Shown here: piece after piece, positions 13,991 to 21,118 of the stretch
How positions within the stretch are numbered: the stretch's first letter is position 1
Layout of the letters: each line of letters opens with the position of its first letter
Source: Pseudomonadota bacterium
GTDB lineage: Bacteria; Pseudomonadota; Gammaproteobacteria; Burkholderiales; Thiobacillaceae
Reading direction: 5' to 3'
Assembly (NCBI GenBank): GCA_021848725.1
Contig: JAJZTS010000003.1
Coordinates: forward strand, 36,308 to 100,307
Length of the DNA: 64,000 bases
Notes under the pieces: model-generated
Seen by the model: only the letters and a program-made list of their open reading frames with translations
Database searches by the model: none
What the model was told of the DNA's origin: nothing
Position numbers and translations under genes: made by a program

Positions 13991-14119
13991 TTATTTGAAT
14001 AGGCGACCGAGCAGCCGGAACGGCCAGACCCAGAGACTAATGCCAAATTTGAAACCCTTTAGGAACCCTTTCCAAAGGGTTTCGCTCTGATCCGGCCACC
14101 AAGTTTTATTGATGCGCAT
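13991..14119 (-). CDS. 42-residue micro-protein (third of an overlapping set)
   Basis: This is an open frame of 42 residues beginning MRINKTWWPDQSETLWKGF and ending in an amphipathic, basic, Trp/Phe/Leu-rich helix (LWVWPFRLLGRLFK). It starts inside the end of the preceding micro-gene (14-base overlap), so translation is probably coupled. Its bias (aromatic, Lys/Arg) suggests a membrane-surface peptide. It is too short for family recognition. Confidence 0.5.
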   Translation of the reverse strand: MRINKTWWPDQSETLWKGFLKGFKFGISLWVWPFRLLGRLFK

Positions 14120-14222
14120 CCTGTTTGCGATTGGTCAGGTGGCGGATGTATATGCCGACCAGGAGAACCCCGACCCAGCCGAGGGCCATGATGGTCGCGC
14201 CAGTTATTTGCAGTGGTGTCAT
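14106..14222 (-). CDS. 38-residue single-pass membrane micro-protein
   Basis: The frame reads MTPLQITGATIMALGWVGVL then LVGIYIRHLTNRK: one clear membrane helix with a basic tail. AGGAGA lies six bases before the ATG, and the ATG overlaps the stop of the preceding gene (ATGA). These two signs support a real gene despite its size. The function is unknown. Confidence 0.65.
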   Translation of the reverse strand: MTPLQITGATIMALGWVGVLLVGIYIRHLTNRKQDAHQ

Positions 14223-14380
14223 TCTTTTCTCCTAATCGGCGCGCAGGCTGGATCGTCCATGTTGTCGGCAACGGCGGCCGGATCGACTTCATTGGTCAAC
14301 GTCCTGGAGACTTCGGCCAGCTCGGTCATGCCGGAGAAGCCCTGGTTGCGTGCTGCCTGTTCGAAAAGGTCTTTGGACAT
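14219..14380 (-). CDS. 53-residue acidic micro-protein
   Basis: The ATG at 14380 gives MSKDLFEQAARNQGFSGMTE, then LAEVSRTLTNEVDPAAVADN; GGGG lies seven bases before it. An in-frame ATG at 14413 has no binding site but lies just after a TATAAT-like sequence on the same strand, which is more likely the -10. The protein is soluble, acidic and probably helical. It heads the three-gene overlapping set. Confidence 0.55.
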   Translation of the reverse strand: MSKDLFEQAARNQGFSGMTELAEVSRTLTNEVDPAAVADNMDDPACAPIRRKE

Positions 14381-14491
14381 CGTGAACCCCGGTTTGAATC
14401 CTAAATCTGGCATTCATGATTATAGGACTTATCAATAATGCCACTTGGCTTTCATCCCCGCGCGGGGGCGGAGCTGGTTGAAATTCAGTCG

Positions 14492-15547
14492 TTAAGCTGA
14501 AGCCTTCCCATATAGCTTCCTTGCCAGCATCGAAGCATCTTCCACCGTCTGATTGTAATAGCGGGCGACCATGGCCGGGCTTTTGTGTCCGAGTAACTTC
14601 ATCAGTACGTGCATCTCAACCTTGGGCGCCATGCGCGAGGCAAATTCATGCCTCAGATCATGGAAGCGCAGATTTTCGATGCCAGCGTCTTTGCAGACAC
14701 GCTGCCATTGTTTCGTGAAAGAGTCGCTTCGTGCCCAGGCGGAAAATACTTTACCTCTTTTGAGTGGGCGCACTAGCTCTCCTAGTGCCGCCACCGCTAC
14801 AGGTGAGAGCGGGGCGAAGCGGTAAGGATTGGTGTTTTTCAACTGTCGCTTACCATCTACCTCTTTTCCATGCAGCGTCATCACCTGTTTAGCCAGGTTG
14901 ATTTCTTGCCATTGCAGGGCCAGCAGCTCACCGAGACGGGCGCCGGTTTCAAGAGCGAGTGTGAACAGCACCTTCAACTGTGCATGTTGCTTGGTTGCCG
15001 AGATCGCTTTCAGAAGCCTCGCTTCTTCATCGCCTTGTAGTCTGCGGTCTCGATGTGTTGGCTCTGAAGGCCGAGAGATCATGCGGAATGGGTTGGCCGG
15101 CACGATCAGTCCCATGTTTTCTATGCCGTAGTCGATAAGCGATGCCGCGAAGAACAGTATCTTTCGCACCGTTGACGCAGACAGTCCATCCTTTAGAAGT
15201 TCATCGCGGAATGCAGCAGCGTCAACGCTGGACAATGTGGCGATTGCACGCTTTCCTTTCCCCAGGGCCTTTGCGTCGGCGATCCGGCCGAGGCAGGCTT
15301 GATAGTGCGTCTTCGCTCGTTTCGCCGGCAGCATGGCTTTTTCCCATGCCTCGGCAATGTCTGCCAATGTGACCGACTCGCTGGCCGTGCGCGGCAAGTA
15401 AAGCCCGCGATCCATCTCCGCTTCGCGCGCGCGTGCCCAGCGCTCGGCATCTTGGCGATTGGTGAAAGTCCGGCTTTCTGTCGGATACCCTTGTCGCCTG
15501 ATTTTTGCCTGCCAGGCGCTGGTTTCCCTTTGCGTGATCGTTGCCAT
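14492..15547 (-). CDS. Tyrosine-recombinase integrase of the element
   Basis: This protein of 351 residues starts at ATG 15547 (MATITQRETSAWQAKIRRQG). The N-terminal arm-binding part is followed by a core-binding domain. The catalytic domain shows TGARLGELLALQW (first Arg), LRFHDLRHEFAS (His-x-x-Arg) and LLGHKSPAMVARYY (His and nucleophile Tyr). It is the usual length and family of island integrases that target tRNA 3' ends. It is oriented away from the adjacent attachment site, 135 bp off. It should catalyse integration and, with an AlpA/excisionase-like partner, excision. Confidence 0.96.
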   Translation of the reverse strand: MATITQRETSAWQAKIRRQGYPTESRTFTNRQDAERWARAREAEMDRGLYLPRTASESVTLADIAEAWEKAMLPAKRAKTHYQACLGRIADAKALGKGKRAIATLSSVDAAAFRDELLKDGLSASTVRKILFFAASLIDYGIENMGLIVPANPFRMISRPSEPTHRDRRLQGDEEARLLKAISATKQHAQLKVLFTLALETGARLGELLALQWQEINLAKQVMTLHGKEVDGKRQLKNTNPYRFAPLSPVAVAALGELVRPLKRGKVFSAWARSDSFTKQWQRVCKDAGIENLRFHDLRHEFASRMAPKVEMHVLMKLLGHKSPAMVARYYNQTVEDASMLARKLYGKASA

Positions 15548-15682
15548 CTTGCCGTTCTCTTTGCTAACCGAACCGATTAAAATGACGCTCAGTGTCCCTG
15601 TATTGTCCCAAAAGGCCATAAAATTCTATCCGAATTTCATTGAAATCCAGTGGTAGTGCGGAATTTCAATAATTGAATTATG

Positions 15683-15730
15683 GCCTTGTAAGCGGTAGGT
15701 CGTCTGTTCGAGTCAGACTGCCGGCACCAA
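15683..15730. repeat. Right attachment site copy (tRNA-Thr 3' fragment)
   Basis: This perfect 48-bp copy of 804-851 is a non-functional tRNA 3' end displaced by the insertion. It lies six bases before tRNA-Ser, so the ancestral order was tRNA-Thr then tRNA-Ser. Confidence 0.95.
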
Positions 15731-15736
15731 ACAGTT

Positions 15737-15824
15737 GGAGGCGTGGCCGAGTGGTTGAAGGCACCGGTCTTGAAAACCGGCAACGGGCAACCGTTCGTGA
15801 GTTCGAATCTCACCGCTTCCGCCA
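15737..15824 (+). tRNA. tRNA-Ser (UGA)
   Basis: This 88-nt tRNA has acceptor stem GGAGGCG/CGCTTCC, anticodon loop with TGA (CTTGAAA), the long variable arm of serine tRNAs (GGCAACGGGCAACCGTTCGT) and encoded CCA. Confidence 0.96.
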
Positions 15825-15960
15825 GTAATAGCAGGGGCTTAGTGAAGTGTCGATTATGCTAAGCCGGCAAAGATAAAGCCTGTTAGTTGACCGCATGCAA
15901 GGCTGAAATCATTCCCAATCAGCACAGCGAACAAAACCGAGCGGGAAGCGCCTCGGTAAC

Positions 15961-15982
15961 AACGGCCCGCATGCGGGCCGTT
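15961..15982. terminator. Bidirectional terminator hairpin
   Basis: The perfect palindrome AACGGCCCGC/GCGGGCCGTT lies between tRNA-Ser and the convergent channel gene and is followed by a short T-rich run on the plus strand. Confidence 0.7.
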
Positions 15983-16002
15983 TGTCATTGTTGTCTACGT
16001 AG

Positions 16003-16965
16003 CTACTCTTCCACGCAGATTTCCTTACGCAGCACGCCGATGACGGTGCGTGCGAACAGCCCGGCGATCACGGCGGTGGCGATACCGAGCAACAGGCCAG
16101 ACAGGTGCAGGAAACCAGGCTCGCCGGTGTAGTGGAACATGCTGAGGCTGGCCACGGTAATGGCGGCCAGCGGGAAAGAATAGGCCCACCACGAAAGATA
16201 GAAGCGCAAGCGCAAAAAGCTGCGTACCTGCACGAACAGCAGCAAGGTGAAGAACAGACCGCTGAAATAAAGGATATTGGCCAGCACATCCACCTGGCCG
16301 GTCAGCTTCAGATAGGCGACGAAGCCGACCGACGGCGGGGCGATCAGGATGAACAGTGTAGGCAGCAGCCGCTCCGGCAGGCTGCCGTGGAAGATCACCC
16401 GATAGAAGATGATGGTGAGCAAGAGCGGCCAAAATACGATGCCGATGCTGAAGAAGAACCACGAAACCCAGATCGGCGCGTGATAGACGCCCGCGATGGG
16501 CACCAGGATGTTACCCATCACCGGGATGAACCAAGCCGGGTTCAGGTGGAGCAACTCGAATTTAGGCTGTTGGATCCACTGGCTGAGGATGTGCAGCGTC
16601 AACACCAGATGGATACTGGCCCCGAATAGCCAGAGTAGGCGTGAATAAGCCGGGTTGACCTCCAGCCAAGCGGTGGCCAGCACGAGCAGGGCGACCGAGA
16701 AAGTCGGGACGAAGCTCATTTTCACCGGGTGGTTCCACTCGCTGCCGGCGGCGGCACGGAACCTCACGATTTTGATCGCATAGACGACGCTGAGGCAAAA
16801 AAACAGCAGGGTGCTCAGCGCGAGCAGATAGGGGCTGATTTGCAGCGGCAAATTCAGCAACTGTTCGGCCTTGCTCCAGGCAAGGGTGAGGCCGCCCAGG
16901 CCCATGATCATGGCGAACCAGGCGATGGGGAAGGTCTGTAGGCGTGAAGGTCGGGTTTCGGTCAT
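16003..16965 (-). CDS. SLAC1/TehA-family anion channel
   Basis: This protein of 320 residues is almost entirely hydrophobic, with about ten membrane helices. Family marks are the opening IAWFAMIMGLGGLTLAW, a central NPAWFIPVMGNILVPIAG, and YLSWWAYSFPLAAI near the end, all typical of the C4-dicarboxylate/TehA/SLAC1 voltage-independent anion channel group. The substrate cannot be told; relatives pass anions such as tellurite, sulfite, nitrate or chloride. It follows the truncated haemoglobin gene by two bases on the same strand and is probably co-transcribed. Confidence 0.88.
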   Translation of the reverse strand: MTETRPSRLQTFPIAWFAMIMGLGGLTLAWSKAEQLLNLPLQISPYLLALSTLLFFCLSVVYAIKIVRFRAAAGSEWNHPVKMSFVPTFSVALLVLATAWLEVNPAYSRLLWLFGASIHLVLTLHILSQWIQQPKFELLHLNPAWFIPVMGNILVPIAGVYHAPIWVSWFFFSIGIVFWPLLLTIIFYRVIFHGSLPERLLPTLFILIAPPSVGFVAYLKLTGQVDVLANILYFSGLFFTLLLFVQVRSFLRLRFYLSWWAYSFPLAAITVASLSMFHYTGEPGFLHLSGLLLGIATAVIAGLFARTVIGVLRKEICVEE

Positions 16966-16967
16966 GG

Positions 16968-17387
16968 TCAGCGGCTACCGTGCGCATGGGCCGGTCCGAT
17001 GTTGAGGGGGGCTTGGTTACGCATATGGTCGGCGACCTTGACGAAAGCGGCAAACAACTCTTGGCGCAGGGCTTCGTCGGTCACCACGTCCTTGAGTGCC
17101 TTGTCCATGCAATACAGCCACTGGTCGCGTTCGGCGTCGCCGATGGGGAAGGGCAGGTGGCGCGCGCGCAGCATCGGGTGGCCGTATTTCTCCGTGTAGC
17201 GCTGTGGGCCGCCCATCCAGCCGGAGAGAAATTCATAGAGTTTTTGCCGGGCATTGGCCAAATCGGCTGCGTGCATCTTGCGGATGCCATAGGCCTCGGG
17301 CAGTTCATCCATGTAATCGTAAAAGCGATCGACCAGCGCTCGGACCGGGGTATCGCCGCCAATGCGTTCGTAATGGGTTTGCATCAT
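16968..17387 (-). CDS. Group II truncated haemoglobin
   Basis: This protein of 139 residues (start at ATG 17387) begins YERIGGDTPVRALVDRFYDY and continues YEFLSGWMGGPQRYTEKYGH with PMLRARHLPFPIG. These are the signature of group II (TrHb2/O) globins, including the proximal His region and the Trp at the G8 position (DQWLYCM). Such proteins bind O2 or NO and are tied to oxygen chemistry or nitrosative stress. A longer frame from 17432 is open, but a TACAAT -10-like box overlaps that upstream ATG, so the internal start is preferred. It is followed closely by the channel gene. Confidence 0.9.
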   Translation of the reverse strand: MMQTHYERIGGDTPVRALVDRFYDYMDELPEAYGIRKMHAADLANARQKLYEFLSGWMGGPQRYTEKYGHPMLRARHLPFPIGDAERDQWLYCMDKALKDVVTDEALRQELFAAFVKVADHMRNQAPLNIGPAHAHGSR

Positions 17388-17494
17388 GCCGCCAAATATA
17401 TTAGAAAGGGCTAATTTTTCTGGAACCCGCATTGTAGCGCGGCTTATGGCCGACTAAAATGCTCGGCTAATAACCTATTTCTCTGGAGAGTTTC

Positions 17495-18607
17495 ATGTCC
17501 GCTGCAGCCACCGATTCCAAGCAGGTGATGCATTCCATCATCCAGCGCATCGCCACCGGCCCCGACCTGTCCAAGGACATCAGCCTGGACGAGGCGCGCC
17601 TGGGCATGCAGGCCATCCTGGACAACGCCGTCGACCCGGTGCAGGCCGGCATCTTCTTCATCGCGCTACGCATGAAGCGGGAGACCATGGATGAGTTCAA
17701 GGGCATCCTCGACGCGATCCTGAATTCCACCGACCGGGTGACCGCCGAGGTGGACGAGGTGGTCGATATCGCCGATCCCTACGACGGCTACAACCGCTGC
17801 CTGCCGGCGGCGCCGTTCCTGCCCGCGCTGCTGGCCGAACTCGGCGTGCCGGCGGTCAATCACGGCCTGGAGACGGTCGGCCCGAAATACGGCGTCACCG
17901 CCCGCCACGTGCTGCGCGCGGCCGGGGTGAACGTCGACCTCACGCCGCAAGCGGCGGCCAAGCGTTTGGCCGACCCGGCCATCGGCTGGGCTTATGTCGA
18001 CCAGGCCAAGTACTGCCCGAAGCTGCACGACATGATTCCGCTGCGCCAGCGCATGATCAAGCGCCAGGCGGTGACCACGGTGGAGACCGAGGCCAAGCCC
18101 ATCGTCGGCCGCCACAAGACCCACCTGGTCACCGGTTTCGTGCACAAGCCGTATCCGCCGATCTATGCCCAGCTGGCCCGCCATGCCGGGTTCGATTCCG
18201 CCCTGATCGTGCGCGGCGTCGAGGGCGGCGTGATCCCTTCCCTGCGTCAGGTCGGCAAGGCCGTGTCCTACCAGGACAAGGGCGAGGAGGCCGAGTACGA
18301 GATCAACCCCGAGGCCATGGGCATCCAGCAGACCGTGCGCGCCGTGCCGCTGCCCGATGAGCTACCCAAGTCCGAGCGCGAGGGCGACGAGATCGCGATC
18401 ATGGTCGACGTCAAGGCCACCGCCCAGGCCGCAGCCGAGGCGGGCATGGCCGCGCTGTGCGGCAACAAGGGCGCGACCTACGATTCGCTGGTGCTGGGCG
18501 CCGCGATGGTCCTGCACCACGTCGGCCGGGCCAAGACCCTGGCCGAGGCGGCCGACATGGCGCGCGCGGCGCTGGATTCGGGCCAGGCCGCCAAGCGGGT
18601 CAAGTGA
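17495..18607 (+). CDS. TrpD2-like (YbiB family) phosphoribosyltransferase-fold protein
   Basis: This protein of 370 residues has GGAGAG before its ATG. It has the small helical N-terminal domain of anthranilate phosphoribosyltransferases (about 1-80) and the alpha/beta body. The glycine-rich PRPP-binding motif of true TrpD is altered (DPYDGYNRCLPAAPF, then NHGLETVGPKYGVTARHVL). That places it among the TrpD2/YbiB paralogues, which bind nucleic acid rather than make tryptophan. No trp gene is near. It overlaps the next Rieske gene by one base (TGATG), so the two are translationally coupled. Confidence 0.82.
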   Translation: MSAAATDSKQVMHSIIQRIATGPDLSKDISLDEARLGMQAILDNAVDPVQAGIFFIALRMKRETMDEFKGILDAILNSTDRVTAEVDEVVDIADPYDGYNRCLPAAPFLPALLAELGVPAVNHGLETVGPKYGVTARHVLRAAGVNVDLTPQAAAKRLADPAIGWAYVDQAKYCPKLHDMIPLRQRMIKRQAVTTVETEAKPIVGRHKTHLVTGFVHKPYPPIYAQLARHAGFDSALIVRGVEGGVIPSLRQVGKAVSYQDKGEEAEYEINPEAMGIQQTVRAVPLPDELPKSEREGDEIAIMVDVKATAQAAAEAGMAALCGNKGATYDSLVLGAAMVLHHVGRAKTLAEAADMARAALDSGQAAKRVK

Positions 18608-18915
18608 TGGCCTTCGTCGCCGTCGCCGCCGAGGGCGAACTCAAACCGGCCCAGATGAAGCGCATCGAGGCCGGCGGCAAGCGCCTGCTGCTATGCAATG
18701 CCGAGGGCGAGTATTTCTGCGTGGACGAGATGTGCAGCCACGAGGACTACTCGCTGTTCTTCGGCTGCATCAAGGGCCGCTCGATCAAGTGCTCGCTGCA
18801 CGGCAGCTACTTCAATCTGGCCAGCGGCCAGCCGGAGAACGAACCGGCCGATTGCCCGATCCGCACTTATCCGGTCAAGGTCGAGGCCGGGCAGGTCTGG
18901 GTCGATCCGACCTAG
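18607..18915 (+). CDS. Rieske [2Fe-2S] protein
   Basis: This protein of 102 residues carries EMCSHEDYSLFFGCIKGRS followed by KCSLHGSYFNLASG. It thus has the two Cys-x-His cluster motifs of Rieske ferredoxins, with the first box Cys-Ser-His and the second Cys-x2-His. It is soluble with no signal or membrane anchor, like NirD or ring-hydroxylase ferredoxins. Its start overlaps the TrpD2-like stop, an unusual partnership. It probably passes electrons to an oxidoreductase not encoded here. Confidence 0.92.
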   Translation: MAFVAVAAEGELKPAQMKRIEAGGKRLLLCNAEGEYFCVDEMCSHEDYSLFFGCIKGRSIKCSLHGSYFNLASGQPENEPADCPIRTYPVKVEAGQVWVDPT

Positions 18916-18961
18916 TTTCTCAGCTAACGCTATGCCGGGCTTCGGGCGGTAGAATCGGCGC

Positions 18962-19807
18962 ATGACTCAACGCAGCATCCTGATCACCGGCTGTTCCTCC
19001 GGCATCGGCCACACCGTCGCCCATGGCCTCAAGGCTCGCGGCTGGCGGGTGTTCGCCACGGCGCGCAAGCTCGAAGACGTCGAGCGCCTGAATGGAGAGG
19101 GCTTGGAAAGCCTGCAACTCGACCTCGACGACTCTGCCTTGATCCGTGCGGCGGTCGACGAGGTGCTGCGCCGTACTCACGGTCAACTCGACGCCTTGTT
19201 CAACAACGGCGGTTTCGGCCAGGTCGGCGCGGTGGAGGACCTCACCCGAGACAGCCTGCGCGAGCAGTTCGAGACCAATCTGTTCGGTTGGTTGGAACTG
19301 ACCAACCTGATCGTTCCGGTCATGCGCCGCCAGGGCCGGGGCCGTATCGTGATGAACAGTTCGGTGCTCGGTTATGCCGCCATGGCCTATCGCGGTGCCT
19401 ACAACGCGGTGAAGTTCGCGGTCGAGGGCATCAGCGACACCTTGCGCCACGAATTGCACGGCACCGGCATCCACGTCTGTCTGGTCGAGCCAGGGCCGAT
19501 CATCAGCCGTTTTCGCGAGAACTGCCTGCCCCACTTCCGGCGGCACATCGCCTGGCAATCGAGCGTGCACCGGGCGCAATATGAGGGTCAGCTGGCCCGG
19601 TTGAACCAGCCCGGTCCGGCGGCGCCGTTTACCCTGCCGCCAGAAGCGGTGCTGGCCAAGGTGGTCCACGCCGTCGAGAGCAGGCGACCGCGGCCGCGTT
19701 ACCCCGTTACCGTGCCCTCGGTGGCTTTCTGGTGGCTGAAGCGCTTCTTGCCGATTCGGGTAATGGACTGGGTCTTGAGACAGGCTTCGGGTGGCGGCAA
19801 ACGCTAG
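18962..19807 (+). CDS. Short-chain dehydrogenase/reductase
   Basis: This protein of 281 residues has the N-terminal NAD(P)-binding TGCSSGIGHTVA, the NNGGFG motif, catalytic Ser (MNSSVLGYAAM) and YRGAYNAVKFAVEG (Tyr and Lys). It is a classical SDR close to the subgroup annotated as YdfG- or 17-beta-like. The substrate is unknown. It stands alone, 46 bases after the Rieske gene. Confidence 0.9.
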   Translation: MTQRSILITGCSSGIGHTVAHGLKARGWRVFATARKLEDVERLNGEGLESLQLDLDDSALIRAAVDEVLRRTHGQLDALFNNGGFGQVGAVEDLTRDSLREQFETNLFGWLELTNLIVPVMRRQGRGRIVMNSSVLGYAAMAYRGAYNAVKFAVEGISDTLRHELHGTGIHVCLVEPGPIISRFRENCLPHFRRHIAWQSSVHRAQYEGQLARLNQPGPAAPFTLPPEAVLAKVVHAVESRRPRPRYPVTVPSVAFWWLKRFLPIRVMDWVLRQASGGGKR

Positions 19808-19816
19808 AGACGCAAG

Positions 19817-19840
19817 AAAAGGGCGGCCTGGCGGCCGCCC
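19817..19840 (-). terminator. Terminator of the rhodanese gene
   Basis: On the minus strand, GGGCGGCC/GGCCGCCC with a four-base loop is followed by TTTT, 17 bases after the rhodanese stop. Confidence 0.75.
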
Positions 19841-19856
19841 AAATTTGATGGCTGAA

Positions 19857-20900
19857 TTATTTCGCGGCGGCGACCTTGGTGGTCTCGGCCAGTTGTTTTT
19901 CCAAGGTCTCGATACGCTTTTGCATCGCGCCTAGACGGCCATTGAGCGCACCGACATTGAAATACTGGGCGTTGTCGGCCGGGGCATCCAGCGTGTTGCC
20001 ATAGCCGAGCCAGGACGAGTCGTATACCTTGACCTTCTTGAAGCCCAAATCCTTGAGCACAGTTGCCGTTTCCGAGGCGCGTACGCCGCTCTGGCAATAG
20101 ACGATGGTTTCCTTGCTGGGGTCGAGTTTGGCGTAGAGTTCTTTGATCTTCTCGACCGGCTTCAGGCCCAAGCCGTCCTTGGTCTGCACCTGCTTTTTCG
20201 CCAGCTTGGCCGGCGTGTCAGGGTCGGCCCAGTTCTGCTCGTAGGGGATATTCACCGCGCTGGGGATATGGCCGCCGCGGATCGCGCGGATGTCTTCACC
20301 GCTATATTCGCCAGTCGTACGCACGTCGACGATCTGCACGCCCTTGCGTTTTTCCGCCTTGAGTACGTATTGGGTGTCTACGGTCACATTCGGGTTGACC
20401 GTGAGTTTGAGCGGGATGGCCGCAAGTTTGGTCGGCTCGGTGGCCAAGGCTTGACCGGCCGCCTTCCAGTCGTCGATACCGCCATGGTAGACCTTGGCAT
20501 TCTTGCCGTTCAGGTATTCGATGGTGACAGCACCGAAATAAACAAAGGGGTTGCCCTTGTCGCCGTAGACGACGATCTCTTTACTGGGGTCTATGCCGCC
20601 GTCGCCCAACAGTTTTTCCATCTTGGCGAGCTCGATGTAGTCCTCGGTGTTGTCGTTGCGCAAGACCTTGCCAATGTCGCCGATATTGACGGCGCCGGGG
20701 ATATGGCCCTTGTTGTAGTCCGCCGCGCTGCGGGTATCCCAAATGATGGCGCCGCGTTTGCCTGCCTCTTGCATGAAAGCGGTGTCGACGATGCGCTGCA
20801 TCGGGACGGCTGCGGCAGCAGCCTGTTCTTGCGGGGCGGCGAGCGCCGGGGCGGTGAGGCAGGTCAGGCCGAGTGCGATAGCCAATAGGGTCGGTTTCAT
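19857..20900 (-). CDS. Periplasmic tandem-rhodanese sulfurtransferase
   Basis: This protein of 347 residues has a signal peptide (MKPTLLAIALGLTCLTAPAL). The first rhodanese domain (about 35-155) has VYGDKGNP where an active-site Cys would sit, so it is inactive. The second (about 170-300) has the loop VYCQSGVRAS with catalytic Cys. A coiled-coil-like tail (MQKRIETLEKQLAETTK) ends the protein. Exported sulfurtransferases of this kind move sulfane sulfur in sulfur-oxidising bacteria, which fits the presumed lifestyle. It is transcribed alone. Confidence 0.92.
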   Translation of the reverse strand: MKPTLLAIALGLTCLTAPALAAPQEQAAAAAVPMQRIVDTAFMQEAGKRGAIIWDTRSAADYNKGHIPGAVNIGDIGKVLRNDNTEDYIELAKMEKLLGDGGIDPSKEIVVYGDKGNPFVYFGAVTIEYLNGKNAKVYHGGIDDWKAAGQALATEPTKLAAIPLKLTVNPNVTVDTQYVLKAEKRKGVQIVDVRTTGEYSGEDIRAIRGGHIPSAVNIPYEQNWADPDTPAKLAKKQVQTKDGLGLKPVEKIKELYAKLDPSKETIVYCQSGVRASETATVLKDLGFKKVKVYDSSWLGYGNTLDAPADNAQYFNVGALNGRLGAMQKRIETLEKQLAETTKVAAAK

Positions 20901-21118
20901 CGAGGTCTCTCCATCACGATTAGTTAGGGTCTGGTTACGCCAGGTGAGGCGATCCTGGTTCGGCTTGTTTACGCCACTGTCACCGGGCGAAAATATTGTA
21001 AGTGCAGACGGCGCTGTGGCCGCTAGGTTTTATTTTGGCTGACCCTATTCAGAGATGGGTCTTGCCTCTGCCGAGGGCCGGTATACTGCGATCTATAAGC
21101 GATCACTTAAATAAACCC

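Larger units (their letters stand above)
852..15730. mobile_element. Integrated mobilisable element (tRNA-Thr site)
   Basis: The element is bounded by the 48-bp direct repeats and carries a tyrosine integrase at its right end. Cargo in order: DNA-binding protein, primase-type replication protein, AlpA-like regulator, MOBC-type relaxase candidate, trbJ/trbK-slot/trbL block, small membrane and Cys-rich proteins, PilV-like adhesin, HigBA, a secreted protein with its RHH regulator, and three micro-genes. No type IV coupling protein, VirB4/VirB11 ATPase or VirB8/9/10 scaffold is encoded, so self-transfer is unlikely without a helper. The relaxase segment (about 3660-4980) is visibly AT-richer than the rest, suggesting mosaic origin. 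Confidence 0.9.

Noticed and set aside
14051..14083. Hairpin GAAACCCTTT/AAAGGGTTTC taken at first as a terminator
   Set aside because: It lies inside the 42-residue micro-gene and has no T-run in the right place.
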